Shown piece after piece: positions 12,345 through 23,484 of a stretch of DNA of 64,000 nt. Both the position numbers and the translations under genes were made by a program. A model generated the notes under the pieces. It was not told the origin of the DNA. It ran no database searches and worked only from the letters and a program-made list of their open reading frames with translations. Origin of the DNA: Gaeumannomyces sp. JS-464. Taxonomy: Eukaryota > Ascomycota > Sordariomycetes > Magnaporthales > Magnaporthaceae. The stretch lies in assembly GCA_002197995.1 (NCBI GenBank), contig NGZR01000001.1:8060001-8124000 (forward strand). Direction: 5' to 3'. The stretch's first letter is position 1. Each line of letters begins with the position of its first letter.

Positions 12345-13727
12345 GTTTGGGGTAGAGCTGGGTCAATTGGCTGGCACTGTTTTTTCCTCCCCGTAATGTT
12401 TGATGAGAATGAAAATGGCGAGAATGAAGTGGCAACCGCGTGCCAAACGTAAGATCTGTGTGCGTGGACAGACTGAATCGAGTATGGCTCGAGCCAGATC
12501 TCGGTAGACCGGGGTTCCAATGGTCGACCAGTGCGGTGTTCAAGCAAGCTGAAGATGAGGATTACAAGAAGATTAACAAAGAACACAAGAAGAAAAGATT
12601 TGAAGGACCCTGTTAAAAAAGGCAGTGATTTGGTCAATGAAGCAAAAGTACACAAGTCAGTGGGCAGGCGGATGAGACGGGAGCTGTAGGGAAGGCCGGG
12701 TTCTTTATGATTTTATTATTAGCACTCGTCATGATGGGGATCAGCACACCTTCCCCTTTGTGTAGCGGGTGCCGCAGTTGCCTCCAATCCGTGTCACGAA
12801 TCTCGTCGCCCTTTTTGCCGCAGCCGACCAACCTGGACCGCCCCGCGGCTCAGCCCCCAGGCGGGTATCCACACCTACAAAGCACAGCTTCCCCAGTAGA
12901 CTCAGCCCAGCCGCGGGCCGCAGCGGCTTTCTTCGACCAACAGCACGCGCTATTATTGAGTTACACGCAGGCTTCTATCACCGAGAAGGCCAGGTAGCGT
13001 CGTGTGTCTGCCAAGTGTGGAGGAAGGATCAAGGCACTGGCACGCTTGGGACACAGTTTATAGTATTTTGGGTAATGTCAATCGGTTTGGGACGTCTCGC
13101 GATGATGTTCCGTCAACGCCTGGCGGATCCTTCGGTGCATGTTTGCCACGCGGAGAGCCGATCGTGCTCGGAGTGTGAACCGGTTTCTCTCCGATGGGCC
13201 TCGACTGTGCAATTGAATACTTGCCCATAATTATTGGGTGCAGAATTTCAAATTGCATTCACTCAAAATATTGACCATCCATTTGTCTCGCTCCCGCCGG
13301 CAAACCTCGACCTTTCTCGGTAGAGGCTTTATCAATGTGTGAAACGTGGTTATGGAAATCACCGCCCGCCTGGAACACAAGGCCACCGCAGCGGCGGCGG
13401 GCCTGGAACGCCCACAGCCTCAGGGCCCATATCCGGGGAGCCGTTGAGCTTACTACACAGAATTGATGTGCTGCTAAGAATTGGCAGTCAAAGCCCACAC
13501 CTCTCGGGATTCGGGCCCCTCAGTGCTACCCACCCGAGCCCACCCCATCGTGCAGAGTTACCCCTGTCCTCGCGCATCATCTTGATCAGACATACCTACC
13601 CACCTAGGTAACCACTGTCACCTCGTCCTTGGGTCCTTCATCCTGTGTATCTCCGTCCATACCTTAACTCATCCGCTTTTAATACTGCTCAGACCACGAC
13701 GCCCGGTCCAGAAGCTCTGGGTTCCCA
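12345..13727. promoter_or_regulatory. divergent intergenic region between membrane protein and PPM1
   Basis: This 1.4-kb gap lies between two divergent starts and must carry both promoters. Small open frames here carry no recognisable domain. Confidence 0.55.
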
Positions 13728-14900
13728 ATGTCGGCCTCCTCGATCCCGAACCTCTTGTCGTTGAGGGGGGCCAGGGGCGGTGCCCGTGGCCGCGGCCAGC
13801 GGCGTGGTGGGGGTGGCGGCGGCGGAGGCCCGTCAGCAGCCCGCGGTGCTGGCCGCGACGCCACGATTCAGGGCACAGACACCGACGCCGCTGTCTCGCG
13901 CCTGAGCGCGGTGGAGCTGGGGTATCTGCAGGACCCGTTCGCCCAGTATTTCGTCCAGCAGGCCGGCCCAGGCCCCTCGACTCGCCGCCTGCCAATCATC
14001 AATAGAGGTTTGTTTGGCTTCGTGCGCACATGGAACATGCTTTTATAGAAGCTGGCTTCCTGACTCTGCGGCTATGCAGGAACTTACACGCGCACCTCGG
14101 GTCTCGACACTCTCATCGACCGCTTTGTCGCCGCGCCTGAGGACGCCGACGAGCAGCCGCAGGAGAGGCAGATCATCTCGCTCGGCGCGGGCACCGACAC
14201 AAGGAGTCTTCGACTTCTCGGCCGGCCCGGCGTCTCAGGCATCGTCTATCATGAAATTGACTTCCCACTAATATGCGCAAAGAAGTTAAACATAATCAAG
14301 GCCCCTGCCTTGAGGAGCCTGCTCTCGACTCCGACAGTGGAAGACGACGGCTCGTCGTGGTGCTGTCAGACCCCGGACGGCAAGTCGCAGCTGCAGTTCC
14401 ATGGGCTCGACCTCCGGCAGCTCGCTCAGCAGCCCGAGGAATCGTCGTTGAAGGGCCTGAGGATAGACATCCCGACCCTGCTGGTGTCCGAGTGCTGCCT
14501 TTGCTACCTCGAGACGTCCGAGGCTAGGGACGTGGTCAAATGGTTCGCTGACAAGATCCCCAACCTTGGCGTCCTCATCTACGAGCCGACGAAGCCGGAT
14601 GACCCCTTCGGCAAGACTATGGTCTCGAACCTGGCAGCGAGGGGCATCGCCATGCCCACCCTGGAGGACTACAGGCTGCCGGCGGACCAGGAGGTGCGGC
14701 TGAAAGCCTTGGGTTTGGAGCACGCGAGGCATCTGACCGTAGACAATGTCTGGGCCAACTGGGTGCCAGAGCCCGAGAAAGAGAGAGTTGACTCGCTTGA
14801 GGGCCTGGACGAGGTCGAGGAGTGGAAGCTGCTCGCGGGCCACTACGTGATCTCGTGGGGCTGGAGAGGCTCGGGCTTCAGGCTTTGGGAGGATCTCTAA
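13728..14900 (+). CDS. PPM1: leucine carboxyl methyltransferase 1 (PP2A methyltransferase)
   Basis: Methylates the C-terminal Leu of the PP2A catalytic subunit using S-adenosylmethionine, which controls PP2A holoenzyme assembly. Exons are 13728-14007 and 14080-14900, joined at a Gly codon, giving 366 residues, the normal length. [14 protein letters not shown] is the typical fungal start, followed by an Arg/Gly-rich low-complexity stretch. The substrate- and SAM-binding parts are visible: [15 protein letters not shown], the entry motif [19 protein letters not shown], the SAM glycine loop [16 protein letters not shown], the acidic EIDFP, and [12 protein letters not shown]. The C-terminal half ends [13 protein letters not shown]. 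No indel is needed. It sits upstream of SPT3 in the same direction with a 570-bp gap. Confidence 0.95.
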
Positions 14901-15471
14901 ACAGCACGACAGCCGGAGCTCTAGCTGGCTGGAGGTCGGGAAATGTTATTTCTATGCCCAGACTGTAATTACCATCTCAATCGAGCGTCTAATAAGTCGA
15001 ACAAAATTCCTAAAGGAGTTGGTTGCTTGGGATGGTAGCCAGTGGGTGTGTTGCTAGCCCCTTTTTTGGCGTGTCTTAACCTTCTCCACTGATCTTTCAA
15101 GGACGGCAGCTTTAATTGGCTGTATTCCTTAGATTCCTTAGACCCAGTGCTGTGCAGACACACCCGACTGGGGGTGCATGTGCACGGACCAGGTTCTTTC
15201 TCCGTTGCGCGGCTCAAAGAACCTCTGCGTAGAACTTCTCTTCCTTGCCGGCTCCAATCCGACCGACATCTTCATCTTTGGTCTTTATACTTGCGCGCGA
15301 TCGATTTTACGGCTTCCCACCGTCATTCATTGTTCGGGCATATTGCTTAATACTATACTTTACCTTGTCTGTCGCCGACGTCTTTCCGTATATATTTCTG
15401 CACCATCGGTTTTCGTTTTGTTCCAGACTGTCGACCCCCATATAGACAGCCCGCCTTTGAGAGTATCCAGA
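14901..15471. other. intergenic: PPM1 3' flank and SPT3 promoter
   Basis: Nothing is recognised in this 570-bp gap apart from short T-rich runs just before the SPT3 start. Confidence 0.55.
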
Positions 15472-17127
15472 ATGGCCGATAAGGATGGCAAGCAGTACAA
15501 GTATCGGCAGGAGATTCAGCAGGTGAGCCATCAACACCTCCCGCATATCGGCTCCTCACGAGCATACCACCAATTGTCCATAGGCCCACCATTGGGCTGC
15601 ACGCAAGTCTCCAACCGCTTGGTGATTGGCAATCGTCATGATCACCCCTGCTCTCACTTCACTCCTTCAACCACACCCAATATAATTAATTATTCCTGTT
15701 GGAGCCCGTTCAGTCTACATACTCGCGGGGACTCACTCCGCCACGGCACTGGTCAAGCAAGCAAGCGCACTTGAATGCCACCAATCGGTCATGGCTCTCA
15801 AGCATCAAGAAAACAAGCATGCGCAAGTCGTCGCCGATGACATGGAGAGGAACATATTTTTTACCGCCTATGGCGACGAAGCTGCCGTCTTTCCAACTCT
15901 ACCGGCTGGAGCCGACAAGTGCCGACAGCCTGTGCAGCAGTCTATGTCCATCGCCAGCAAAGGCTATCACGATGCCGTCAAGCCCGCTGCGGGAAAGCCT
16001 CAGTCGTACTTCCGGGATCGCTTACCATATGATTCCATTCAACAGATGATGTATGTCTCTGGTGAGACAGGTGAACCCTCGGTTGAGACTACGGGTATGA
16101 TTGAGGAAATTGTCCGCCAGCAGGTCATAGAAATTGTGAGTCCACTTTCCATCAGCCAGCCTCGCCGCAGGCCAGCAGACAAGGTCCAAGCTGACCATGC
16201 CGCTGTAGCTGCGGAACTGCACTGAGCTTGCTGCTCGTCGTGGATCGCGCTCCATCACGATCAATGACCTCATCTTCCAGATCAGGGACGATGCGCCCAA
16301 GGTGTCTCGGCTGCGGACCTTCCTGTCCTGGAAGGATGTACGTAAAAATGTCAAAGACTCGGACGATAAGGGCGCCGATGCCGACATTGGGGCCGGTGAG
16401 GACCCGGTGGGCGGAGTCGTACCGGGAGGCCCCGTCGACGACACGGCCAAGAAGAACAAAAAGGCCAAGGTTGGCCTGCCCTGGGAACCGTCATCTTTCT
16501 ACAGCCAAGAGGTCCCGGAGCGCGACGACGAGGACGATGAAGAGGAAGAGGAGATGAACCACATCACGCTGCAGCGCCTCCGCAAGGCGGACGAGCGCAC
16601 CAAGGTGATGACCAAGGAGGAGTATGTGACGTGGTCCGAGTATCGGCAGGCCTCGTTCACTTACCGCAAGGGCAAGCGGTTCCGCGAGTGGGCTGGCTTC
16701 GGCGTGGTGACGGACGGGCGGCCCTCGGACGATATCGTCGACATCCTCGGCTTCCTGACCTTTGAGATGGTCCAGATGCTCACCGAGGAGTCGCTCAAGC
16801 TGAAAGAGCAGGAGGAGATGTGGAAGGAGCGCACGGGCGTGGGCGAGAAGGCGGGCAACAAGAAGCGCAAGCTCTACACGGGGCTCTTCGACCCGCCCAG
16901 CGAGGGCCGCACCCCGGTCGAGGCCCGCCATGTGCAGGAGGCTTTCCGCCGCATGCAGGCCCGCCCCAAGAAGTCTCGGGCCATGCTCAACGGCACGCGC
17001 CTGTCTCAGCACACCGGCCTGAAATTGGTATGACAAACTCGCTTCGAGTCCCCTTGCCATCACCCCCTCGGACTCGGTGGAGTGGCGTGCTAACTTGTGT
17101 TTCTTTTTCTCGCTCTGCAGTTCTGAC
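15472..17127 (+). CDS. SPT3: SAGA complex subunit SPT3
   Basis: Subunit of the SAGA coactivator that contacts TBP and helps deliver it to TATA promoters. Exons are 15472-15522, 16046-16135, 16209-17027 and 17122-17127. Exon 1 codes 17 residues ending YRQEIQQ, and intron 1 is 523 nt, long for this genome. The first histone-fold half follows: [60 protein letters not shown]. An acidic linker ([12 protein letters not shown]) precedes the second histone-fold-like half with [20 protein letters not shown] and the conserved [15 protein letters not shown]. The last intron (GTATGA...TGCAG) splits off a final exon of just Phe-stop; if it is retained the protein ends in Val instead, so the coding effect is trivial. 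Confidence 0.95.
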
Positions 17128-17856
17128 ACGGTGTGTCCAGCCGCGTCGGCATTTGGGTTGTTTTCAACACAATTCTTTTTCTTTTTCTTTTCTTCTTCCT
17201 CTTCTTCTTTTCACTCAGAGTTTCTTTGGATCAGTTTGATGGACATCGCTTCCGTTTGCTTCGGAGCCACGATACCCGCTGGCAAGGCGTTTAATATTGG
17301 GTGTGACATTTTCCCTTTTGGCTTACTTGCGGGTCTCCTTGTATACCCGTCTTCTCCGAATTCTCTCTACCAATCTTCTGGTACTAAATGAATCACTTCC
17401 ACCTCGTTGCTTGTATATAGGTGGACTTGAGTGAATGACAGCTATTTGGAATTATCTCTGCCGAACGACAAGATATGCAGTGGAATGGGGGTCACTTGAC
17501 ATTGGTGCCTTGGAATTCAAGTCTGCGCTTGAGGCTCTGCGACCTGAAGTCAAGCTGAATGAACCGGACGGTGGGCGTGTGTCGCTGATCCCTGTCAGTA
17601 CCTGTGGGCAGCGGCTTCCATGCGCAACTCCAAGTCACATACAAACCCCGCAGTGGGGCCCCCAGCTAACGTCATCGCAGATCGACCAGGCAAGCAGCTC
17701 CGACGAGCTCCTTTCTTCCCGGCTTGCATCGATATCCATAGTTTGTTTCCAGGCAGTGTGTTGGCTGCCCGGGAATCCATCTTCTACCCAAAGCGCGTGT
17801 ACTTGTAAGAAACCACTGACTGCGCTTACTCCTCACGCTTCGGCGCAATTTTCGCC
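17128..17856. other. intergenic: SPT3 3' flank and IST1 promoter
   Basis: No gene is recognised. It contains a CT-rich run (about 17175-17215) immediately after SPT3. Confidence 0.5.
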
Positions 17857-18965
17857 ATGCCTCCCCCCGTGTCAATAGTGGTAAGCGACCCCTCACGCCA
17901 TGCCATCCTCAGGGGCCGCGGCGGAAGGGCGAAGGCAGGCAAGCCGCCGCTGTGCGCCGCATCTGCATTCCGCCGAACAGCCGACGCGCAAATGACACCT
18001 TGCTGCCCAGGAGGGCTAATCTAGCAATCACACTCTATCCACAGACCAAGATCAAGGTGCAGCTGAAGCTGTCGATCGCGAGGCTGCGCATGATCCAGCA
18101 GCGCGACGAGGCGACGTCCAAGTCGCAGCGGCGGCTGATGGCGCAGCTGCTCGAGGCGGGCAAGGTCGAGTCGGCGCGCATCCGGGTCGAGAACATCATC
18201 CGGTCCGACATCACGACCGAGGTGCACGAGATCCTCGAGCTCTACTGCGAGCTGCTCCTCGCGCGCGCCGGCCTGCTTGACAGCCCGACCTGCGACCCGG
18301 GCCTCGAGGAGGCCGCCAAGAGCATCGTATACGCCGCCCCCAAGACCGAGGTGAAGGAGCTGCACGCCGTGCGCGCGCTGCTGGGCGAGAGGTTCGGCAA
18401 GGAATTCGTCCTGACGGCCTCGACGAACGCGGACGGCAAGGTTTCCGACAAGGTCGTGCGCAAGCTCAGCATCACCCCGCCTCGCGAGGAGCTCGTCAAC
18501 GGATACCTGGAGGAGATTGCACGCGCGTATGGCGTCAACTGGCCGCCGAGGAAAGAGCCGGGGGAGCCGCCGAGCCTGGTGGATGCCGAGATCGACGACC
18601 TTGTCGGCGGCACGGGCGGCGATGGCAAGGGCAACGACCAAGACGAAGACGGGGCTGATGGTGGTGGTGGTGGTGGCGGCGGGGGCCAGCAGAAGAATGC
18701 GGCAGACGTAGAGGCGGGACTGAGCAAGGCGACGCCGCCAAAGACGATAGGCCCCAGCAGCCCACTCCGGGTCAACCCGCCGAGCCCCTCAACCGACAAC
18801 ATCCACCCCAGAGTAACTCTCAACAGCATGGAGCTGAAACCGAGCCAGAAGATGGTGGACGCAGGGCTTGCCAAAAAGCCCGCCGCAGCAGCTAGTAAAC
18901 CTAGCGGCGATGGACTGCCGGAACTCGACGAAATCGCAAAGAGGTTTGCGGCTCTAAAGAGGTGA
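17857..18965 (+). CDS. IST1: IST1-like ESCRT-III regulator
   Basis: Regulates Vps4 and ESCRT-III disassembly at multivesicular bodies. Exon 1 (17857-17880) encodes MPPPVSIV; after an intron starting GTAAGC, exon 2 runs 18045-18965, giving about 314 residues. The N-terminal half is the helical IST1 domain: TKIKVQLKLSIARLRMIQQR, ARIRVENIIRSDITTEVHEI and ELYCELLLARAGLL are diagnostic. A glycine-rich, low-complexity linker (a run of Gly at about 18660-18690) follows. The extreme C terminus ELDEIAKRFAALKR fits the MIM1 consensus (acidic, then Leu-x-x-Arg-Phe/Leu-x-x-Leu-Lys) that binds the Vps4 MIT domain. The tiny first exon is supported by the family's usual MPPP/TKIK start. No indel is seen. 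Confidence 0.95.
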
Positions 18966-19842
18966 AGGGGATGGCAGGTTCCTTTATTTGTGGTTTCTGG
19001 TATCTTGGTGACAGCGCTCTGCCATGTTCCTCATTCCTTCCATACACCCACCATCTCCTCTACCTACAGCCAACTCCTGATAAGTTCCTTTAGCCTTGTT
19101 ACGCTTCTTCCCCGATGGGTGGCCACCGTTTCTGGGAAACCAGGCAGAAACTCCATCTGCCCCGAGTATCTTTCTCAGGCATGCCTCCAACACCCATTAT
19201 TCGCGGCCCGTCATGTATGTACCCGAGTGTTCTGCTTTGCATATTGTCGGATAGGCATCTTCTAGTTTTATGCACCCACCCGGGCATATGTTGTATGTCC
19301 TATTTTTCAACAAAGGCGTGTTCCCAGATTGGGGCTTTTAATTCCAGCCATTAATCCCATTGGATCGGCGTGTGCCGGTTCGCTGGTTGCCCGTTCCGGA
19401 ACAAAGCAGGCGCGTCTGGCTCAGACGCACGCAAACGCCGCCGCCAGTGGACCGTTTGTATACCTACCGACTTCGAGTTCCTTCCTCTTTTGGCAGAGCC
19501 TTACTTCTCCCTCGGCCTCTTCCCATATCAGGTTTCCACGTACATCTGGGTTCTGGGCTCCTCGGGAACGTGATTCTAGGTAGCCTACGATCTTTTGTTT
19601 ACAACTAACCTCAAACTCCCCATCCGCCGGCTCCCCAGCACGCGTCGGAACGGCATCATCTTCTTACCACATTTCGTATCATCAGTCTCAAATCAGAGTC
19701 AATTGTCGGCAGCAGACGACAGTATCGAATACCGGATTTCGCTTTTACCTCTCAAGGCAACATGGCTACTACTCCTCTCTAGGTTCCATGCACCCAGTTC
19801 TGTGCATTTCCCAACAGCTCTGGGTACCTACCTGAGGTCAAG
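18966..19842. other. intergenic: IST1 3' flank and promoter of the zinc-knuckle gene
   Basis: No gene is recognised in 880 bp. The sequence is pyrimidine-rich towards the downstream start. Confidence 0.5.
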
Positions 19843-21859
19843 ATGGAATCGCTAGTTCTACCAGCACACACCGGGGAAACTAGTCTTTCGGAACTCTCCG
19901 CCGTGCTGCGGCATCTCTCACGAGGCGACAAACTATCGAGGGAACAAGTTTTGGACTCGTACTGCGGATGGCTGTATGGTGCCGTTGGCCGTCTCGACCA
20001 CTCTGATGAGAAAGAGCACGCCGCCCAGATATCCGCCTGGTGTGCCTCACTTTGCGCTCAGAACTTCACACCAGACGCTATCCTGGATTCCTTCAAGCAG
20101 TTCTCCGCCAAGAAAGCCGCTTCGGATCCTTGCTCTCTGAGGAGAACCCAGCTCGCGATGAGGGAGATCAATCGCATTACCTCGACCTCGACCGAGAACA
20201 CGCGCCCGGTCGCCTCTGGCACTGATGGGTGGCTGCCCGTGCGCCAGCCTTCTGAATCCGGCTTTGATACCCCCATGGGAAGGCTCGGCATCGGTGACCA
20301 CAAGAGCCCTGGGACAATCAGCCCGTCGCAGCAGCAGAAGGGGGACAAGATCAAGAATGAGCAGAAAGGAGACAAGAATAAGGATAAGCAGAGAAACTGC
20401 TCTTCCTCAGCGGGCATGGCCCCGAACGGCAACTACGTTTGTAGACGCTGCGGCGTTCCTGGTAAGCAAGCACATCCCGCGGCTCTGTGTAATTCCGCTT
20501 AACTCCTTCAGTCTATCTGATTTTCCACACTTCAAAGGCCATTTTCTCCAAAAGTGTCCCACCAACCTCGACCCGTCTTATGACAAGACGCCGAGCGGCT
20601 ACAGGTGCGGCATATGCAGCGCCATAGGGCAGCATATCACCAGCCTTTGTCCTAGCAATACGGAGAGGTCGTCCCTTTATCAGCAGCGCCTTCGTGCCCA
20701 GTATGAAACCACGAGGTCCAACAGTAGAGGGCCGACGAGAGAACGAAGTCGGAGTAGACCAAGAGATCGGAGCATCACGAGGATCAGGCCTGTAACGAAG
20801 GAGCGAGATGATCGCAGGGGCGAGAAGAGGCACCAACATCGAAGCAAGTCAAGATGCAGGGATGACGATAGGTACCGATACCGAAGCAAATCGAGATACA
20901 GGGACGAGGACAGACACCGACACCGGAGCAAGTCGAGATACAGGGACAAGAGCCGAAGAAGAAGCTCATCCAAGTGGCCGGGAGAGGTGCAGAAAACAAA
21001 GGGGGAAAAGTACCCTGCCGCCTACAATGGAGGGGATCGGACCCCCCGAGGCCACAGGACCCCGAGCGACTGGGGAGACAACCTTCAGACTAGATCTCGA
21101 AGCCCCAATCACGCCTCAAGGGCCCCTTCGAGAGGTAGGAGAGAGCGTTCCCCAACTGCACACTCCAGGAGGTGTGACAGGTCTCGGTCTCCGAAGCGAC
21201 TCAGGCTTGAGGACTGGCACCACAGCTCGAGCACTGATGGACGCTGTGGCTATGGAAACCGCCGCGACAGCCCCCACAACATCGCCAAATCACCGGATAA
21301 AGGTCGGGCACATTCACGTGCTGGCGATTCGGCCACCGTCCAGTCTATCTATCGCATGGACGCGGACAGTGAAAGCCTGCAAGATTCGAACGGCTGGTCA
21401 AGCCGAGGTGGAACGCAGTCCCCTTGGACTCAGCCCTTTGGTGAAGACCCTTATTCGCCCCGCCTCCGTCTCGGACGGGAGCCCTCCAGCTCCATGGCGA
21501 CCACGGCAGACCGGGAAGAGGCCATACGACTCGCGTTCGCAAAGGCCGACCGCTTTCTAGAGGCCCTAGGAGAGGAGTTAGCTGCCCAGCCCGTCCAACC
21601 ACCGTACGCGGCCGCAGGAGTGGCGCAGGATGACCTTGAGAGCGGCTCCGAGGACGACAGCTCGGAGTATGAAGCCCCAGCCCCAGCCCCCAAAGCCGTG
21701 GGGGATATCGACTCAATCTCGCAATACCCGCCCGCAGTTCAGAAAGTCATGCGAAACCGCGCGAACCCCCGGGTCTGTCTGGTTAAGCGGATGACGGCTC
21801 TCGACCTGTGGGACAAGAAGCGAGATGACGAAGCGGTCAATGGAGCCAAGCACGGTTGA
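19843..21859 (+). CDS. RS-repeat protein with two CCHC-type zinc knuckles
   Basis: Two exons, 19843-20461 and 20538-21859, give about 646 residues. The junction completes the first zinc knuckle: YVCRRCGVPG joins to GHFLQKCP, spacing C-x2-C-x4-H-x4-C. A second, related knuckle follows about 20 residues later (YRCGICSAIGQHITSLCP). This pair resembles the knuckles of RBBP6/Mpe1-like mRNA 3'-processing proteins, but no DWNN or RING domain is seen. The N-terminal region (about 130 residues, containing SYCGWLYGAV and WCASLCAQNF) is not recognised. Downstream is a long Arg/Ser-rich low-complexity region with RSKSRYRD-type repeats, then an acidic patch (ESGSEDDSSEYE). The composition suggests a nuclear RNA-binding or splicing-speckle protein; this is inference. 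No indel is needed. Confidence 0.8.
20841..20950 (+). repeat. 42-bp tandem repeat encoding RSKSR-Y/C-RD units
   Basis: A 42-nt unit begins at 20841, 20883 and 20925 (the third copy is partial). Each encodes a 14-residue Arg/Ser-Asp unit of the RSKSRYRDxDRxRH type. Copies differ at several bases, mainly in third positions and at charge-preserving sites, so the repeat is moderately old. Confidence 0.85.
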
Positions 21860-22234
21860 TGGAAGATGTCAGGTAGAGTGAATTTCTTGGTCTCGGGAAT
21901 TCAATTGGTTATGGCAAATGCGCGCATCGCCGTCACATGCAGCACTGCCCGGGTCTGAGGTGTATTCATCAGATAGAGGGATGCGGCGCGATGCTCTATA
22001 CATCCTGGAGGCTACCTATATTACGGACGCCCCGTGCTGTTGGTGGATTGCCTTCCTAACCCACCCCTCGAGTGTAGGTTGGTTAGCTAGGTAGTCGTGA
22101 AAATACCAGCTGTTCCCATGGCTCTCGTCAAGCCCGGGCGCGATAGGCCTCTACCATGCTGGTGGCTAATATTCTCTGCCTTTCCCGGTCGTGCATGCCA
22201 CCCGAATCAATCTCTCCCTGCTTGCCCAAGAAAC
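21860..22234. other. intergenic between convergent genes
   Basis: This 375-bp gap lies between two 3' ends; nothing is recognised. Confidence 0.6.
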
Positions 22235-22888
22235 TCATTCCAGTTTATCGAGATGCTCTAGTCTGGTGAGGACGACGGTCTTGCTAGTCTCTTCGATCTC
22301 GCCGGCCAGGAAGACCTCGTCGAGGATGGCGTAGACCTTGTAGAAGTTGAAGACGAGGTCGAGCTCGCAGACGTTGCCGAAGAAGGCGTCGAGCACCTCG
22401 ACGAAGAAGTGGATGGCCTCGAGGAAGGCGAGCTCGTTGTCGTTTGTGTCGACGCAGGCGCAGAAGAAGAGGCCGGCGTAGCGGCGGTAAACGAGCTTGT
22501 TGTTGCGGAACTCGACAAAGTTGGACTGGTACTTTTGGTCGCGCGGCGCGACGAGGCGGTGGACCTGTTTGTCGCGATGGAGACGGATTTCGGTCAGGTC
22601 AGTTGCCGGGGAGAGCAGAAACCGCCAGGGTGCTTGCTTGCTTGTTTAGCTAATTGTCTTACCTCGCCTTTGACCTTGATCTTCTCCTCGTCGCTGTACG
22701 GAACGTACCACTTTGCCAGACGGGTCTTGCCCCTAGACGCCGCGGAGGGACGGGATGTCGTCAGCTAGCTAGCGGCTCCAACATGTAGGTCGGCGCATCC
22801 GACGCGGTTTGGGCGGACCCTGTCCGACGGGGGAATCAAGGACCAAAGCGACATACTGGCGGTTCTGGATCAAAATGAACGACAGCAT
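22235..22888 (-). CDS. APS2: AP-2 adaptor complex small (sigma) subunit
   Basis: Small core subunit of the clathrin adaptor AP-2 at the plasma membrane; it reads dileucine cargo signals. Exons are 22888-22857, 22732-22663 and 22564-22235, all with canonical borders, giving 143 residues, the family length. The start [20 protein letters not shown] and the following [12 protein letters not shown] are typical. The body contains [60 protein letters not shown] and [20 protein letters not shown], distinguishing sigma2 from sigma1 and sigma3. It ends [12 protein letters not shown] at 22235. No indel. The gene is divergent from the DUF3176 gene, with a telobox-like element about 160 bp upstream. Confidence 0.97.
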
Positions 22889-23484
22889 GGCTTCTCGGGG
22901 CGCATCGCCGACACAGGCGACGACCTCGGGGAGAATTGCTGCTGTCGGTGTGGTTGGAGGCCTGATGGCCGACTCCTGGCTCGCTCGACCTGGCTTGGCG
23001 GCTTCAGACACGTGCGGCGGGGCCTCCCCTTTGAGATAAGGATGATAGTTAACCCTAACCCTACACCAGTACTTGAACTTGACTGTCTCCCGACCTGGTC
23101 ATGGTGGGCTAAAATCTGATACCCAGGGGGACACAAAGGATTGAAAACGAAAACTCGTCCAATGTTTCTGGCCCCAGTGCTCGCGGTCCCCTCATCGCCA
23201 GCGTCAGATGCAAGCCCCAAGAGACCCGCCCGCTCCTTCGGATTTGGTAGCATTGCTTGGCTATTGGCCGCTGTATCTCACTGATGGCAAGGGCTTCATG
23301 GTTTGCCTTGGCTCGGATATGCGCACCCCTTGCTGTATTGAAGTCCGAGATATTGATGGCGCCGAGAAAACAGCAGCATGGTGACGAGGACTTCTTTCAT
23401 GGCCATAAATTCAAGGACTCGTTTTCTACCTGACCGGGCAGAAGCTTCCATGGAACCACGATATTGAACCTCCATCATCCTACA
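22889..23484. promoter_or_regulatory. divergent intergenic region between AP-2 sigma and the DUF3176 gene
   Basis: This 600-bp gap must hold both promoters. Besides the telobox-like element, nothing else is recognised. Confidence 0.5.
23049..23063 (-). promoter_or_regulatory. telobox-like element (two TTAGGG-type units)
   Basis: The plus strand reads TTAACCCTAACCCTA, two copies of the fungal telomere unit, about 160 bp upstream of the AP-2 sigma start. Telobox elements of this kind bind Tbf1/Rap1/Reb1-like factors in yeasts and are common in housekeeping promoters. Two units is too short to argue for an ancient telomere fusion. Confidence 0.4.

Noticed and set aside
23049..23063. Internal telomere relic marking a chromosome fusion
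   Set aside because: Only two units, in a promoter; a fusion would leave longer arrays.
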